Shown here: positions 45,598-53,680 of the stretch, in pieces
How positions within the stretch are numbered: the stretch's first letter is position 1
How the letters are laid out: each line of letters opens with the position of its first letter
Assembly (NCBI RefSeq): GCF_900114775.1
Contig: NZ_FOUE01000002.1
Location: 521,857 to 585,856 of the forward strand
Direction of reading: 5' to 3'
Length of the DNA: 64,000 nt
Source of the DNA: Marinobacter zhejiangensis
GTDB lineage: Bacteria; Pseudomonadota; Gammaproteobacteria; Pseudomonadales; Oleiphilaceae
Position numbers and translations under genes: made by a program
Notes under the pieces: model-generated
What the model was told of the DNA's origin: nothing
The model's input: only the letters and a program-made list of their open reading frames with translations
Database searches by the model: none

Positions 45598-45949
45598 CCT
45601 GGTAAAGCCTTCGGGCTGGGGTTCGACTCCCCCTAATTGACAGAGAGAGGAGCAAAGCTCCAAAACGGCGTGAATTCCGGCCACATCGGTGGTCGGCCAG
45701 TAACGTCAACGCTGATGGGCTGAGAGCCTGGCCACGTCCCTGGTGGCAGGGCTGAGCGCTGGAAGCTGGCGAAGCCGGTTTCCAGCGTGTCCAGACCGGT
45801 CGGCCAACCCCTGAGTATCCGGGCCTGTTATAGCTGGATGGTGCTTGGGTTGCCCGCTGGAGACGGCAGACGGGTTCGCCCGGGAATGAGCCAGGCTCCC
45901 CCCATCGGTCCTTATGAATGGATAGATGAGTAGTTAAAGGAGAATCGAG
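45598..45949 (+). ncRNA. Highly structured leader RNA between the tRNA-like element and slipin
   Basis: This 352-nt stretch has no convincing ORF but many stems. A UUCG hairpin (45606-45617) abuts a second T-arm-like hairpin, GGGG-TTCGACT-CCCC (45618-45632). Further stems are GGAGC-AAA-GCTCC (45649-45661), GGCCAC/GTGGTC (45679-45694), CCCTG/CAGGG (45738-45751), CGCTGGAA/TTCCAGCG (45757-45787) and CGGG-TTCG-CCCG (45871-45882). A perfect 9-bp long-range helix GAGCCTGGC/GCCAGGCTC (45724-45732 with 45890-45898) closes the core, and 45802-45810 can pair with 45847-45854. It is either a separate noncoding RNA or a 5' regulatory leader. No known family was recognised. Confidence 0.6.
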
Positions 45950-47104
45950 ATGTTGGGTGTTGTGAAAACAGTACTGGTTGCAGACGACGAGCGGGTTTTG
46001 CTGTTCCGGGATCGTCAATTCGAGCGGGTGTTGCAGCCTGGCCGCTATCGCTTCCTGAAGCCGGGGAGCCGGTTCTCCTTTGAGGTACTCAAGCTTAATC
46101 AGGTTTACCTGGCTCATGACCAGCTGGAATTGCTGCTTAAGAAACCGGAGTTCGCCCGTCATGTCGAGGTGCGCCGTATGCAGGAAAACGAGGTGGGTGT
46201 GGTGTACGTGGAAGGTGAATTGCACCGTGTGCTGGAACCGGGGGAACGGCTGGTGACGTGGAAGGACGTATCCAATGTGGACCTCAGGGTGTTCAGTCTG
46301 GACAAGCTCGCTCCGATTGCAGAGCCGCTGCTGTCGCACCTCCTGCGGGCCGGATTCGAGCGCACAGCCCGTGCCTCCCGGATCGTTCATGCGGTGGTTC
46401 CTGATGGTCAGGCAGGTCTGTTGTTCGAGAACGGAAGGCTGGTACAGACGTTGGCGCCGGGGCGCTATGGCTACTGGGCGTACAACCGGGATCTTCAGGT
46501 TCAGTTGTATGACCTGCGGTTGCAGATGGTGGACGTGGCGGGGCAGGAAATCCTGACCCGGGACCGGGTCAGCCTGCGCATCAACCTGAATGCCGTGTAC
46601 CGCCTGGTGGACGTTGAGATGGTGGCGGCCCGGCTGAAGGACGCAGCAGATTTCATCTACAAGCGTCTGCAGTTGGCGCTGCGAGAGGTGGTGGGTACCC
46701 GCACTCTGGATGAATTGCTGGCGGACAAGAACCTGGTGTCAGAGGTGATTTACAACGATAGCTACGAGACGCTGAAAGGGTATGGCATTGAGCTGGATCG
46801 GGTCGGTGTGAAGGATATTATTCTTCCCGGCGAGATGAAGGAAATCTTGAATCAGGTGGTCCAGGCCCAGAAAGCGGCGGAAGCAAACCTGATCAAGCGG
46901 CGTGAGGAGACAGCGGCCACCCGTTCTTTAAGCAACACCGCCAAGATGATGGAGAAAAACGCTGTGCTGATGCGGCTCAAGGAGCTGGAAACCCTGGAGC
47001 GGGTGGTTGAGCGAATTGATCGCATCAGTGTTTACGGTGGTCTGGATTCGGTGATGAACGACCTGGTCCGTCTGACCGACGACCGGCCGGATCGGGCATC
47101 GTAG
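45950..47104 (+). CDS. Slipin-family SPFH/band-7 protein
   Basis: This 384-residue protein has an SPFH core at about residues 145-330 (segment LTRDRVSLRINLNAVYRL) followed by a helical coiled-coil region, KRREETAATRSL to the end. Unlike most slipins it shows no obvious N-terminal membrane helix. Instead a ~140-residue N-terminal half contains two similar units, ERVLLFRDRQFERVLQPGRY and QAGLLFENGRLVQTLAPGRY. AAAGGAG precedes the ATG by 6-8 nt. Slipin genes are known associates of RtcR/RNA-repair loci. How they contribute, perhaps as a membrane or scaffold platform, is not established. Confidence 0.87.
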   Translation: MLGVVKTVLVADDERVLLFRDRQFERVLQPGRYRFLKPGSRFSFEVLKLNQVYLAHDQLELLLKKPEFARHVEVRRMQENEVGVVYVEGELHRVLEPGERLVTWKDVSNVDLRVFSLDKLAPIAEPLLSHLLRAGFERTARASRIVHAVVPDGQAGLLFENGRLVQTLAPGRYGYWAYNRDLQVQLYDLRLQMVDVAGQEILTRDRVSLRINLNAVYRLVDVEMVAARLKDAADFIYKRLQLALREVVGTRTLDELLADKNLVSEVIYNDSYETLKGYGIELDRVGVKDIILPGEMKEILNQVVQAQKAAEANLIKRREETAATRSLSNTAKMMEKNAVLMRLKELETLERVVERIDRISVYGGLDSVMNDLVRLTDDRPDRAS

Positions 47105-47119
47105 CAAGGAGAAGTCGAC

Positions 47120-47881
47120 ATGATGGAAAAGCGCATTCTGGAAACCCTGGAGCGGATTGAGTGGGAGCACGATGTTGAGATTCTCTTCGCCTGCGAATCC
47201 GGCAGTCGGGCCTGGGGGTTCGCTTCCCCGGACAGCGATTACGATGTTCGCTTCATCTACGCTGGAGGCCTGGGCCGTTACCTGAGTGTGGAGAAGCAGC
47301 GTGATGTCATAGAACTGCCCATTGTGGATGAGCTGGACGTTAATGGGTGGGATGTAACAAAGGCGTTGGCGCTGCTGAGGTCAAGCAACCCGACATTGCT
47401 GGAGTGGCTGCATTCACCGGTCGTCTACCGGTGCAATGAGCAATTTCTGGCCGATATGCGGCGGCTGTCGGAGCGGGCGGTGCGGCCAAGGGCCCTGTGC
47501 CACCACTACCTGTCGATGGCGGGTAACGAATGGCGCAACAAGCTTCAGCGTGGAACGGTCACGGCCAAGCGCTACCTGTACGCCCTGCGCACTCTGTTGT
47601 GTGCCAGATGGGTGGTAGAGCGTAGCACCATTCCGCCAGTAGCATTCGAGTCGCTGTTGGCGAAAATGGTGGACAACGAGTCACTGTGGCATGCCGTCAA
47701 TAGCCTGCTGACGGCGAAAGCGGGCAGTGAGGAAAAGGCACGGATGCTACGCCATCCGGTACTGGATACGTTCATTGCAGAGACGCTGGCTGAGCTTGAG
47801 GGCCGGATTCCTGACTCCAGTGACAGACTGGAGGCGGCACCGTTCGACTCGCTGCTAATCAAAACGTTAGGGGCCCTTTGA
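47120..47881 (+). CDS. DNA-polymerase-beta-superfamily nucleotidyltransferase, RlaP-type
   Basis: This 253-residue protein has the nucleotidyltransferase signature CESGSRAWGFASPDSDYDVR (about residues 23-42), giving the G-S loop and the D-x-D metal pair. A third acidic candidate follows in IVDELDVNGWDV. The C-terminal half is helical. This pattern matches the RlaP (RNA repair pathway polymerase-beta-like) family predicted in RNA-repair loci. It may add nucleotides to RNA ends, but the substrate is unproven. AAGGAG lies 8 nt before the ATG. It is the last gene before a strong terminator and 15 nt after the slipin gene. Confidence 0.85.
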   Translation: MMEKRILETLERIEWEHDVEILFACESGSRAWGFASPDSDYDVRFIYAGGLGRYLSVEKQRDVIELPIVDELDVNGWDVTKALALLRSSNPTLLEWLHSPVVYRCNEQFLADMRRLSERAVRPRALCHHYLSMAGNEWRNKLQRGTVTAKRYLYALRTLLCARWVVERSTIPPVAFESLLAKMVDNESLWHAVNSLLTAKAGSEEKARMLRHPVLDTFIAETLAELEGRIPDSSDRLEAAPFDSLLIKTLGAL

Positions 47882-47892
47882 GGCCCCTTTTT
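47869..47892 (+). terminator. Rho-independent terminator of the tRNA-like/slipin/nucleotidyltransferase operon
   Basis: AGGGGCC (47869-47875) pairs with GGCCCCT (47882-47888), then TTTT. The stem overlaps the last codons of the nucleotidyltransferase gene. Confidence 0.85.
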
Positions 47893-47990
47893 CCTGATTT
47901 TCTCCAGTTTATCAATTATAGAGCAACCTACGTATCCCCTTGGTCGTGCTTTGCTGCTAGCCTAATGGGCTTCTGTCAGTGGAGTTGTCG

Positions 47991-48905
47991 ATGCCGGTTT
48001 TGGTCCAGGCCCTGGTGCCCGTGTTTGCCCTGATCATGATGGGGTACCTGCTCCGTCGCTGGAACTTTCCAGGGGAAGGCTTCTGGCTGCAGGCCGAGCG
48101 ATTTACCTACTACGTTCTGTTTCCGCCCATGCTGGTGTACAAGTTGGGGCAGGCCCGCATACCGCCATCCGCCTATGGCGACGTTTTTGCCCTGGTGGTG
48201 GGGATGCTGTTGGCGATGACCGTTGTGCTGGTGGTTGTTCGTTTTGTTTGGCGATGGCCCGGCCCTGTCTATTCTTCGGTGTTCCAGGGCGCGTTGCGCT
48301 TCAATTCCTATGTGGCGCTGGCGACAGCCGGCATCCTGCTCGGGGATGACGGACTGTCGATGATGGCGATTGTGGTGGCGGTAAAGGTGCCGCTCATCAA
48401 TCTTCTATGCATCCTGATGTTTTCCCTCGTGGCCAGGCAGGAACCGGTTCGCTTCAAGCCGGTATTCAAGGCCATTGTGACCAATCCGCTGATCATTGGC
48501 TCTGTGCTGGGGGTTTTCTGGAGCTACTTTGAGATTGGCTTCCATCCGCTTCTGGCTGGTGTCCTGGCTCCGCTCAGTAATGTTGCCTTGCCGCTGGGGC
48601 TGATGACCGTTGGAGCAGGATTGCAGCTTAAAGCCCTGCGTGGCGCCTCGACACCCTTCCTGGTGTCGTCGGTGGTTAAATTGGTCGGATTCCCGCTGAT
48701 AACCGTCGGACTGGGAATGCTGCTGGGGATCGATGGGCTGCTATTGCAGGTCGGAATCCTGCTGACTGCCTTGCCCACCGCCACATCGGCTTACATCCTT
48801 GCTCGTCAGCTAGGCGGAGATGCCCCCTTGATGGCGGGCATCATCAGTGGCCAGACCCTGCTGGCCATGGTTTCCATTCCTTTAATGTTGGGCTTGTTCT
48901 GGTAG
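47991..48905 (+). CDS. AEC-family (auxin efflux carrier-like) transporter
   Basis: This 304-residue membrane protein has about ten hydrophobic segments. It begins MPVLVQALVPVFALIMMGYL, typical of bacterial AEC permeases, and has the GLMTVGAGLQLKAL segment of the second repeat. The ATG at 47991 has GGAG 6 nt ahead and is preferred over a GTG at 47979. The substrate is unknown; relatives move organic acids. The 3' end overlaps that of the convergent znuA by 24 nt. Confidence 0.87.
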   Translation: MPVLVQALVPVFALIMMGYLLRRWNFPGEGFWLQAERFTYYVLFPPMLVYKLGQARIPPSAYGDVFALVVGMLLAMTVVLVVVRFVWRWPGPVYSSVFQGALRFNSYVALATAGILLGDDGLSMMAIVVAVKVPLINLLCILMFSLVARQEPVRFKPVFKAIVTNPLIIGSVLGVFWSYFEIGFHPLLAGVLAPLSNVALPLGLMTVGAGLQLKALRGASTPFLVSSVVKLVGFPLITVGLGMLLGIDGLLLQVGILLTALPTATSAYILARQLGGDAPLMAGIISGQTLLAMVSIPLMLGLFW

Positions 48906-49859
48906 GCAGCTCAGCACAGCTGTGGCCATTGACTGCTGGAACTCTAGGTAGCCAGTGGCGCTGCTGTCGATGTCGGATGCCAGTGGATCCCAGGTGGCCA
49001 CTCGGATATCGATGCCCTGCGTAATCGAGTGCCACCACTGCCGGTTGAACTGCGGTTCTGTCAGCAGACAGGGCGATGGGCTCGCCTTTAGTTGCTGTTG
49101 CAGTTCTGCCATGTGGCGGGCGCCGGGTGATCGTTCCGGGTTAAGGGTCAGAACGCCGGCAATCTCCAGACCATAGTGTTCGGCAAATCTGCGAAATGCA
49201 TCGTGATAGGTAAACAGGCTGATGCCCTGGGCGGCAGCAAGGCGAGCCCGGATGTCCAGCTCCGTTGCCTGAAGGTTCGATTCAAACCGGGCCAGGTTTG
49301 CGTCCAGTACGTTTGTATCGACCCCTGGCAGTTGCGCGAGTTGATCATGGATGTCGTGAGCCATGGTCAGGGCGAGCTCCGGGTCAATCCAGATATGAGG
49401 GTCTTCGCCGTCGCCGTGATCATGGTCATGGTGGCCGCTCTCTTCATGTGCGTCATGCTCGTCATGGTATACGGCGGCGGGCTCGTGACTGTTCTCGGTG
49501 TCATGGTCGTCGTGATGGCCGTCTTCGCTTGCCTTTGCAAGAGCAACCTGGCGTCCGCTGAACTCCTCTCCGGCGAGCAGGCGAACCAGAAACGTCTCCA
49601 TGTCCGGCCCTACCCAGAAAATCCGGTCGGCCTCTTCCAGCAGCCGCCGTTGAGAGGGGCGCATCTGATAGGTGTGTGGGCTGGCGCCCGGCGGTACCAG
49701 TGAGGTGACTTCGGTTTTGTCGTCTGCAATGGCCCTAACCAGAAGCTCCAGCGGCTTAAGGGAGGTGACCACCTGAAGCTCGGCGGCCTGGGTGTGTAGG
49801 CTGGTTAGTGCGCCGGCGCTGGAAATAAGGGCGGCGGCAAGGGTCTTGGTGAAACGCAT
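48882..49859 (-). CDS. znuA: Zinc ABC transporter substrate-binding protein ZnuA
   Basis: This periplasmic zinc receptor has 325 residues. A signal peptide (about residues 1-25, ending TQA) precedes VVTSLKPLELLVRAI. The first metal histidine lies in PPGASPHTYQM. A His/Asp/Glu-rich loop (about residues 115-155) is the flexible zinc-collecting loop of ZnuA. Further ligands are in DPHIWIDPE and FTYHDAFRRFAEHY. The frame is open further upstream, but the ATG at 49859 gives the signal peptide. No znuB, znuC or zur is adjacent, so the gene is solitary here. A Zur-like box lies 23 nt upstream. Confidence 0.92.
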   Translation of the reverse strand: MRFTKTLAAALISSAGALTSLHTQAAELQVVTSLKPLELLVRAIADDKTEVTSLVPPGASPHTYQMRPSQRRLLEEADRIFWVGPDMETFLVRLLAGEEFSGRQVALAKASEDGHHDDHDTENSHEPAAVYHDEHDAHEESGHHDHDHGDGEDPHIWIDPELALTMAHDIHDQLAQLPGVDTNVLDANLARFESNLQATELDIRARLAAAQGISLFTYHDAFRRFAEHYGLEIAGVLTLNPERSPGARHMAELQQQLKASPSPCLLTEPQFNRQWWHSITQGIDIRVATWDPLASDIDSSATGYLEFQQSMATAVLSCLPEQAQH

Positions 49860-49881
49860 GGTGATCCAGGGCTTTTGAATT

Positions 49882-49904
49882 GGAATGTTATAATATAACC
49901 AAAT
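49882..49904. promoter_or_regulatory. Zur-box-like operator upstream of znuA
   Basis: The core ATGTTATAATATAAC is close to the gammaproteobacterial Zur palindrome with inner arms GTTATA/TATAAC. It is 23 nt upstream of znuA, so zinc repression is the natural inference. It is about 140 nt from gltX and unlikely to control it. Confidence 0.72.
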
Positions 49905-50041
49905 GGGGCGTTGGGGAAGCAACCCCTTATACGTTTTCCTGTCCTGACCGGTATAATGCGGGGCTTTCCGGGACCGAACGCGGGTCCCATCAAATACTGG
50001 TCCCATTAACATTAACATTGGCAGTCAGACAGGATATATAA

Positions 50042-51517
50042 ATGACCGTACGCACCCGAATCGCGCCGTCGCCCACCGGTGATCCCCACGTTGGAACAGC
50101 CTATGTGGCCCTGTTCAATCTGTGTTTTGCCCGTCAGCACGGTGGCCAGTTCATCCTGCGCATCGAGGATACCGATCAGACCCGGAGTACGCCGGAGTCC
50201 GAGCAGGACATTCTCCGTGCCTTGCGCTGGCTGGGGCTGGATTGGGATGAAGGTCCGGATGTTGGTGGTCCTCACGGCCCTTATCGCCAGTCGGAGCGTA
50301 AGGATTCTTATCGCCAGTATGCGATGGATCTGATTGAGAAGGGGCATGCGTTCTACTGTTTTCGTACGCCAGAAGAGCTTGATGTCATTCGTGAAGAGCG
50401 TAAGGCCCAAGGGCTGAACCCGGGCATCAAAGGAGATCTGGAGCTGCCGGCAGAGGAAGTTCAGCGCCGCCTTGAGGCTGGCGAACCGTATGTTATCCGG
50501 ATGAAAGTGCCCGATGAGGGGACATGCGTTATCAATGACATGCTCCGTGGCACCATCGAAATCGACTGGTCCCAGGTAGACTGCCAGATTCTGCTGAAGT
50601 CTGATGGCATGCCAACCTACCACCTGGCGAACGTGGTTGATGACCATGAGATGGCCATTACCCATGTATTGCGTGGCGAGGAGTGGATTAACTCCGCACC
50701 CAAGCACAAGCTGTTGTACGAGTATTTTGGCTGGGACATGCCTGAGCTGTGTCACCTGCCATTGCTGCGTAACCCGGACAAGAGCAAGCTGTCCAAGCGC
50801 AAGAACCCCACCAGCATCAATTTCTATGAGCGTATGGGTTTCCTGCCTGAGGCAGTGATCAACTACCTGGGGCGTATGGGCTGGTCCATGCCGGATGAGC
50901 GTGAGAAGTTTTCCATCAATGAGATGATTGAGAACTTCGATATCCAGCGAGTTTCCCTGGGCGGGCCGATATTTGACGTGGAGAAACTGCGTTGGCTGAA
51001 CGGCTTGTGGTTGCGGGAAGATATTTCCGACGACGAGTTTGTTGAGCGGCTACGCGGCTGGTGGTTCAACGAGGACGCTTTGCGCGCCCTGATCCCCCAC
51101 GTGAAGGGGCGGGCGGATGTGTTCAGTGATGTGGCGCCGATGGCGGCATTTATGGTTTCTGGCATGCTGGAGCTTACGCCTGAGCAGTTCGCTCACAACA
51201 AGCTCGAGGAAGGGCAGGTCAAGCGGGTGCTCCAGTTTGCCCTGTGGCGGCTTGAAGCTCAGCGCCACTGGAGCAAGGAAAACATTTTTGCTGACATCAA
51301 GGAGCTGGCCAAGGCCATGGACCTTAAGATGGGTGAGTTCATGTTCCCGATCTTTGTGGCTATTGCCGGTACTCCGAATTCCTGGTCGGTTATGGATTCT
51401 ATGGCGCTGCTTGGCCCGGACATGACGCGCGCTCGTTTGCGTCATGCTCTCAATGCCCTGGGCGGGTTTTCCAAGAAGGAAACCAAGAAAGTAGAGAAGG
51501 AGTTTGCGGCGCTGTAA
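50042..51517 (+). CDS. gltX: Glutamyl-tRNA synthetase
   Basis: This 491-residue class I aminoacyl-tRNA synthetase charges tRNA-Glu. The N-terminal [20 protein letters not shown] carries the HIGH-type motif (as HVGT). The KMSKS-type motif is KLSKRKNP near residue 250. The ATP/glutamate pocket [11 protein letters not shown] and a complete C-terminal anticodon-binding domain are present. tRNA-Glu lies 260 nt downstream, although it has its own promoter. Confidence 0.95.
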   Translation: MTVRTRIAPSPTGDPHVGTAYVALFNLCFARQHGGQFILRIEDTDQTRSTPESEQDILRALRWLGLDWDEGPDVGGPHGPYRQSERKDSYRQYAMDLIEKGHAFYCFRTPEELDVIREERKAQGLNPGIKGDLELPAEEVQRRLEAGEPYVIRMKVPDEGTCVINDMLRGTIEIDWSQVDCQILLKSDGMPTYHLANVVDDHEMAITHVLRGEEWINSAPKHKLLYEYFGWDMPELCHLPLLRNPDKSKLSKRKNPTSINFYERMGFLPEAVINYLGRMGWSMPDEREKFSINEMIENFDIQRVSLGGPIFDVEKLRWLNGLWLREDISDDEFVERLRGWWFNEDALRALIPHVKGRADVFSDVAPMAAFMVSGMLELTPEQFAHNKLEEGQVKRVLQFALWRLEAQRHWSKENIFADIKELAKAMDLKMGEFMFPIFVAIAGTPNSWSVMDSMALLGPDMTRARLRHALNALGGFSKKETKKVEKEFAAL

Positions 51518-51650
51518 GGGCTGGTCAGGCTCTGCAGCATGCGTTGGTCGGTATGAACGCCTGAAAAGCGCTTTTATTTGATCGCTTTTTGACTGATTTG
51601 GGTGCTTTTTAGGCGAATTTCATCTTCTTGAAAAAAATGAAAATAAAGGG

Positions 51651-51679
51651 TTGACGGCATAGGGGTCGATCCTTAATAT
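51651..51679 (+). promoter_or_regulatory. Sigma-70 promoter of the tRNA-Ala/tRNA-Glu operon
   Basis: TTGACG (51651-51656) and TAATAT (51674-51679) are separated by exactly 17 nt, 13 nt before the tRNA-Ala 5' end. This is a near-consensus stable-RNA promoter. Confidence 0.82.
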
Positions 51680-51692
51680 ACGCATCCGTTGA

Positions 51693-51768
51693 GGGGCCAT
51701 AGCTCAGCTGGGAGAGCGCAACACTGGCAGTGTTGAGGTCAGCGGTTCGATCCCGCTTGGCTCCACCA
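51693..51768 (+). tRNA. tRNA-Ala(GGC)
   Basis: A complete cloverleaf: acceptor GGGGCCA/TGGCTCC, D-arm GCTC...GAGC, anticodon stem CAACA/TGTTG with loop CTGGCAG (anticodon GGC), T-arm AGCGG-TTCGATC-CCGCT, and encoded ACCA end. Confidence 0.97.
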
Positions 51769-51775
51769 ATTTCTA

Positions 51776-51851
51776 GTCCCCTTCGTCTAGTGGCCTAGGA
51801 CTCCGCCCTTTCACGGCGGCAACAGGGGTTCGAACCCCCTAGGGGACGCCA
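51776..51851 (+). tRNA. tRNA-Glu(TTC)
   Basis: A complete cloverleaf: acceptor GTCCCCT/AGGGGAC, anticodon stem CCGCC/GGCGG with loop CTTTCAC (anticodon TTC), T-arm AGGGG-TTCGAAC-CCCCT, and encoded GCCA end. It lies 7 nt after tRNA-Ala. Confidence 0.97.
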
Positions 51852-51887
51852 ATACGGCTTGACGGTTTAGTCCACCGGAAAGCCATC

Positions 51888-51915
51888 AAAAAAACCGCCT
51901 TCGGGCGGTTTTTTT
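51888..51915 (+). terminator. Rho-independent terminator of the tRNA operon
   Basis: A7-CCGCC-TTCG-GGCGG-T7 with a UUCG tetraloop. Because of the flanking A-run it could act in both directions. From here to 52079 nothing else is seen. Confidence 0.92.
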
Positions 51916-52079
51916 GTGCCTTCAGAAAAGTGCTGGAATTCGGCGTTGTGTTCGTAGTGTGATCTGTAATCAATACAGGCGGCAGGCAGGAGAGTGCCCG
52001 TGGCCGATGTTCCGGCCAGAGCCCTCTGAAGGGCTGGAAGGGGCAAGGGGAGAGAATCGAAGGGTATTAGGGTGCTGGA

Positions 52080-52931
52080 TCAGCGGATAGCGATAGCGCC
52101 CTTGCCAACGCCTTCGTAGGCTTTGACTCGAATGCTGTCTTCGGGGGACTCCACCTTACACTGGTCGGCAATGTGGGCAGCGATGAGCTCAACCGTCGTG
52201 TCGGTATCGAGCATGTACACCAGGTCTTCGGGCAGGGTCAGGCTGAATTCACCCTGGTTGGCCTCGTAGTCGAAGCGGATGTAGCTCACCCCGTCGGCAT
52301 CCACGAAGCGAGTGGTGATGTCCTCTTCAGAGCCTACGTAGATATCTTTCCAGCGTTCTGCCCACTCCCGCTCAAGGGTGTGGTCCCGGTGGTGGTTGCG
52401 GTCGATACGGATGGGGGAGCGGTGGCCGTGGGCAATGCGTTGGCAGTTGCCCAGGTGTTTTTTCAGGCCATGGACGTAGTGATAGTACGGGCCTTCAATC
52501 ACTTCTTCGCGCAGGGTAATCGCGATATCAATGACATTCGCCGGCAGCACAGAGTGCAGCTCCTGCTGGAGTAGGGCGGCAACGGCTGAAGGCACGACTT
52601 TGTCAGCATCCAGCCAGACGATCGCTTCCTGGGGGGAGTGATGGTCAATGTAACGGCCGCAGGTCAGTTGCCAGCGGAAGCTGTCAGGCTCATCCTCGTT
52701 CAGGATCAGGCCGCTGTATTGAGCGGGGATGACCAGACGGTGATCCACTCTCTCGTCAATAACCTGTTTGATGGTGCGCTTGACGTTGCTGAAATCAAAC
52801 ACCATACCTTGTTCATCCAGCTCCCCTCCGAGCACGACATCCACAATCCAGCTTTCGCCCACCAGGCCGCGACTTGCATCCAGATACGCAAAGTCGATGA
52901 CAGTCAGGTTATCCACGAAAAGATGGTTCAT
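52080..52931 (-). CDS. 6-pyruvoyl-tetrahydropterin synthase/QueD-family protein, two-domain
   Basis: This 283-residue protein is about twice QueD size. The first half has the pterin-synthase segment GMVFDFSNVKRTIKQVIDER with VDHRLVIP. The second half contains GNCQRIAHGHRSPI, resembling the zinc-histidine/catalytic-cysteine region of the same fold. The two half-signatures are spread over both domains in permuted order, so one complete active site may be built from both. The start at 52931 gives MNHLFVDNLTVIDFAYLD; an ATG at 52982 is less likely. Pterin or queuosine-precursor chemistry is plausible, but the substrate is unknown. Confidence 0.72.
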   Translation of the reverse strand: MNHLFVDNLTVIDFAYLDASRGLVGESWIVDVVLGGELDEQGMVFDFSNVKRTIKQVIDERVDHRLVIPAQYSGLILNEDEPDSFRWQLTCGRYIDHHSPQEAIVWLDADKVVPSAVAALLQQELHSVLPANVIDIAITLREEVIEGPYYHYVHGLKKHLGNCQRIAHGHRSPIRIDRNHHRDHTLEREWAERWKDIYVGSEEDITTRFVDADGVSYIRFDYEANQGEFSLTLPEDLVYMLDTDTTVELIAAHIADQCKVESPEDSIRVKAYEGVGKGAIAIR

Positions 52932-53084
52932 CAGGGTGAGTCCGGTAGAGGGTGTGCTTGATTGACCTGCGGATTCTAGCAAAAATCCCTTGCATCTAGG
53001 GAGTCCCTGAAGGGCTCCATCGTGTGCCGGGACTGCAAGTTACTGGTAATTCCTTACCCATGCCTATGGAGAACACCGATCATT

Positions 53085-53669
53085 GTGACTGATTTTCGTG
53101 CTTTGACGCCGGTTATTGTGCTGGCGGCTGGTGCGTCCGAACGGATGGGGCGGTCAAAACAGCTGCTGGGTTGGGGGCAGGGGTGCCTGTTGGACCAAGC
53201 TGTCGCGCTGGCCCGAAACCTGAGTTCCGACGTAGTGGTGGTGGCTGGGGCGCGTTATCCGGTTATCCGCTACCGGGCGACCCGGTCACCGAGCCGCTGG
53301 GTGGTTGCCGCGGATTGGCATAAAGGCATGGGCGCGTCGCTGAACGCTGGGCTGCGATCCCTTCCCGCCAGGTGTCGGGGGGCGTTTGTCATGGTGGCGG
53401 ATCAGCCTGTGCTGGCGCTGGAGGGGCTTCAGGCTCTGGCGGATGCGGCAAGGGCCGAGCCGGGTCGGCCGGTGGCTGCGGACTACGGTGGGCGCCCTGG
53501 TGTGCCCGCTTATCTGCCAAGGGCGCTATGGGCTCAGGTCAGCTCGCTGACGGGGGATCAGGGCGCCGGGGCCATTCTGAATAGGGTCAACGCCCGGCGT
53601 ATCCGGATTGCCGGGGTTGAACTGGACCTGGACACACCGGCGGACCTGAAGGCGCTACGCGGCAGATAG
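53085..53669 (+). CDS. MobA/MocA-like nucleotidyltransferase
   Basis: This 194-residue protein of the NTP-transferase fold (molybdenum-cofactor cytidylyl- or guanylyltransferase type) has the N-terminal LAAGASERMGRSKQLL nucleotide loop. The central VMVADQPVL segment holds the metal-binding DQP, and a late ELDLDTPADL segment follows. It starts at a GTG at 53085; the frame is open further upstream without a better start. No molybdoenzyme or cofactor gene is adjacent, so its partner is unknown. Confidence 0.78.
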   Translation: MTDFRALTPVIVLAAGASERMGRSKQLLGWGQGCLLDQAVALARNLSSDVVVVAGARYPVIRYRATRSPSRWVVAADWHKGMGASLNAGLRSLPARCRGAFVMVADQPVLALEGLQALADAARAEPGRPVAADYGGRPGVPAYLPRALWAQVSSLTGDQGAGAILNRVNARRIRIAGVELDLDTPADLKALRGR

Positions 53670-53680
53670 ACGGGATGGGA

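Noticed and set aside
45412..45636. A 74-codon plus-strand ORF running through the tRNA-like element
   Set aside because: Its codons coincide exactly with the cloverleaf and T-arm-like hairpins, and the translated sequence (such as FVSSVVEQPAKAG) is the typical spurious product of reading tRNA genes. It lacks a well-spaced ribosome-binding site. I treat it as noncoding.
45533..46390. A 285-codon minus-strand ORF covering the structured leader and the start of slipin
   Set aside because: It overlaps a well-supported slipin gene and the structured RNA, has no recognisable protein family, and its C-terminus again corresponds to tRNA-like sequence in reverse.
51564..51575. AAAAGCGCTTTT palindrome after gltX as a terminator
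   Set aside because: It has no loop and no following T-run beyond the palindrome itself, so it is not a credible intrinsic terminator.
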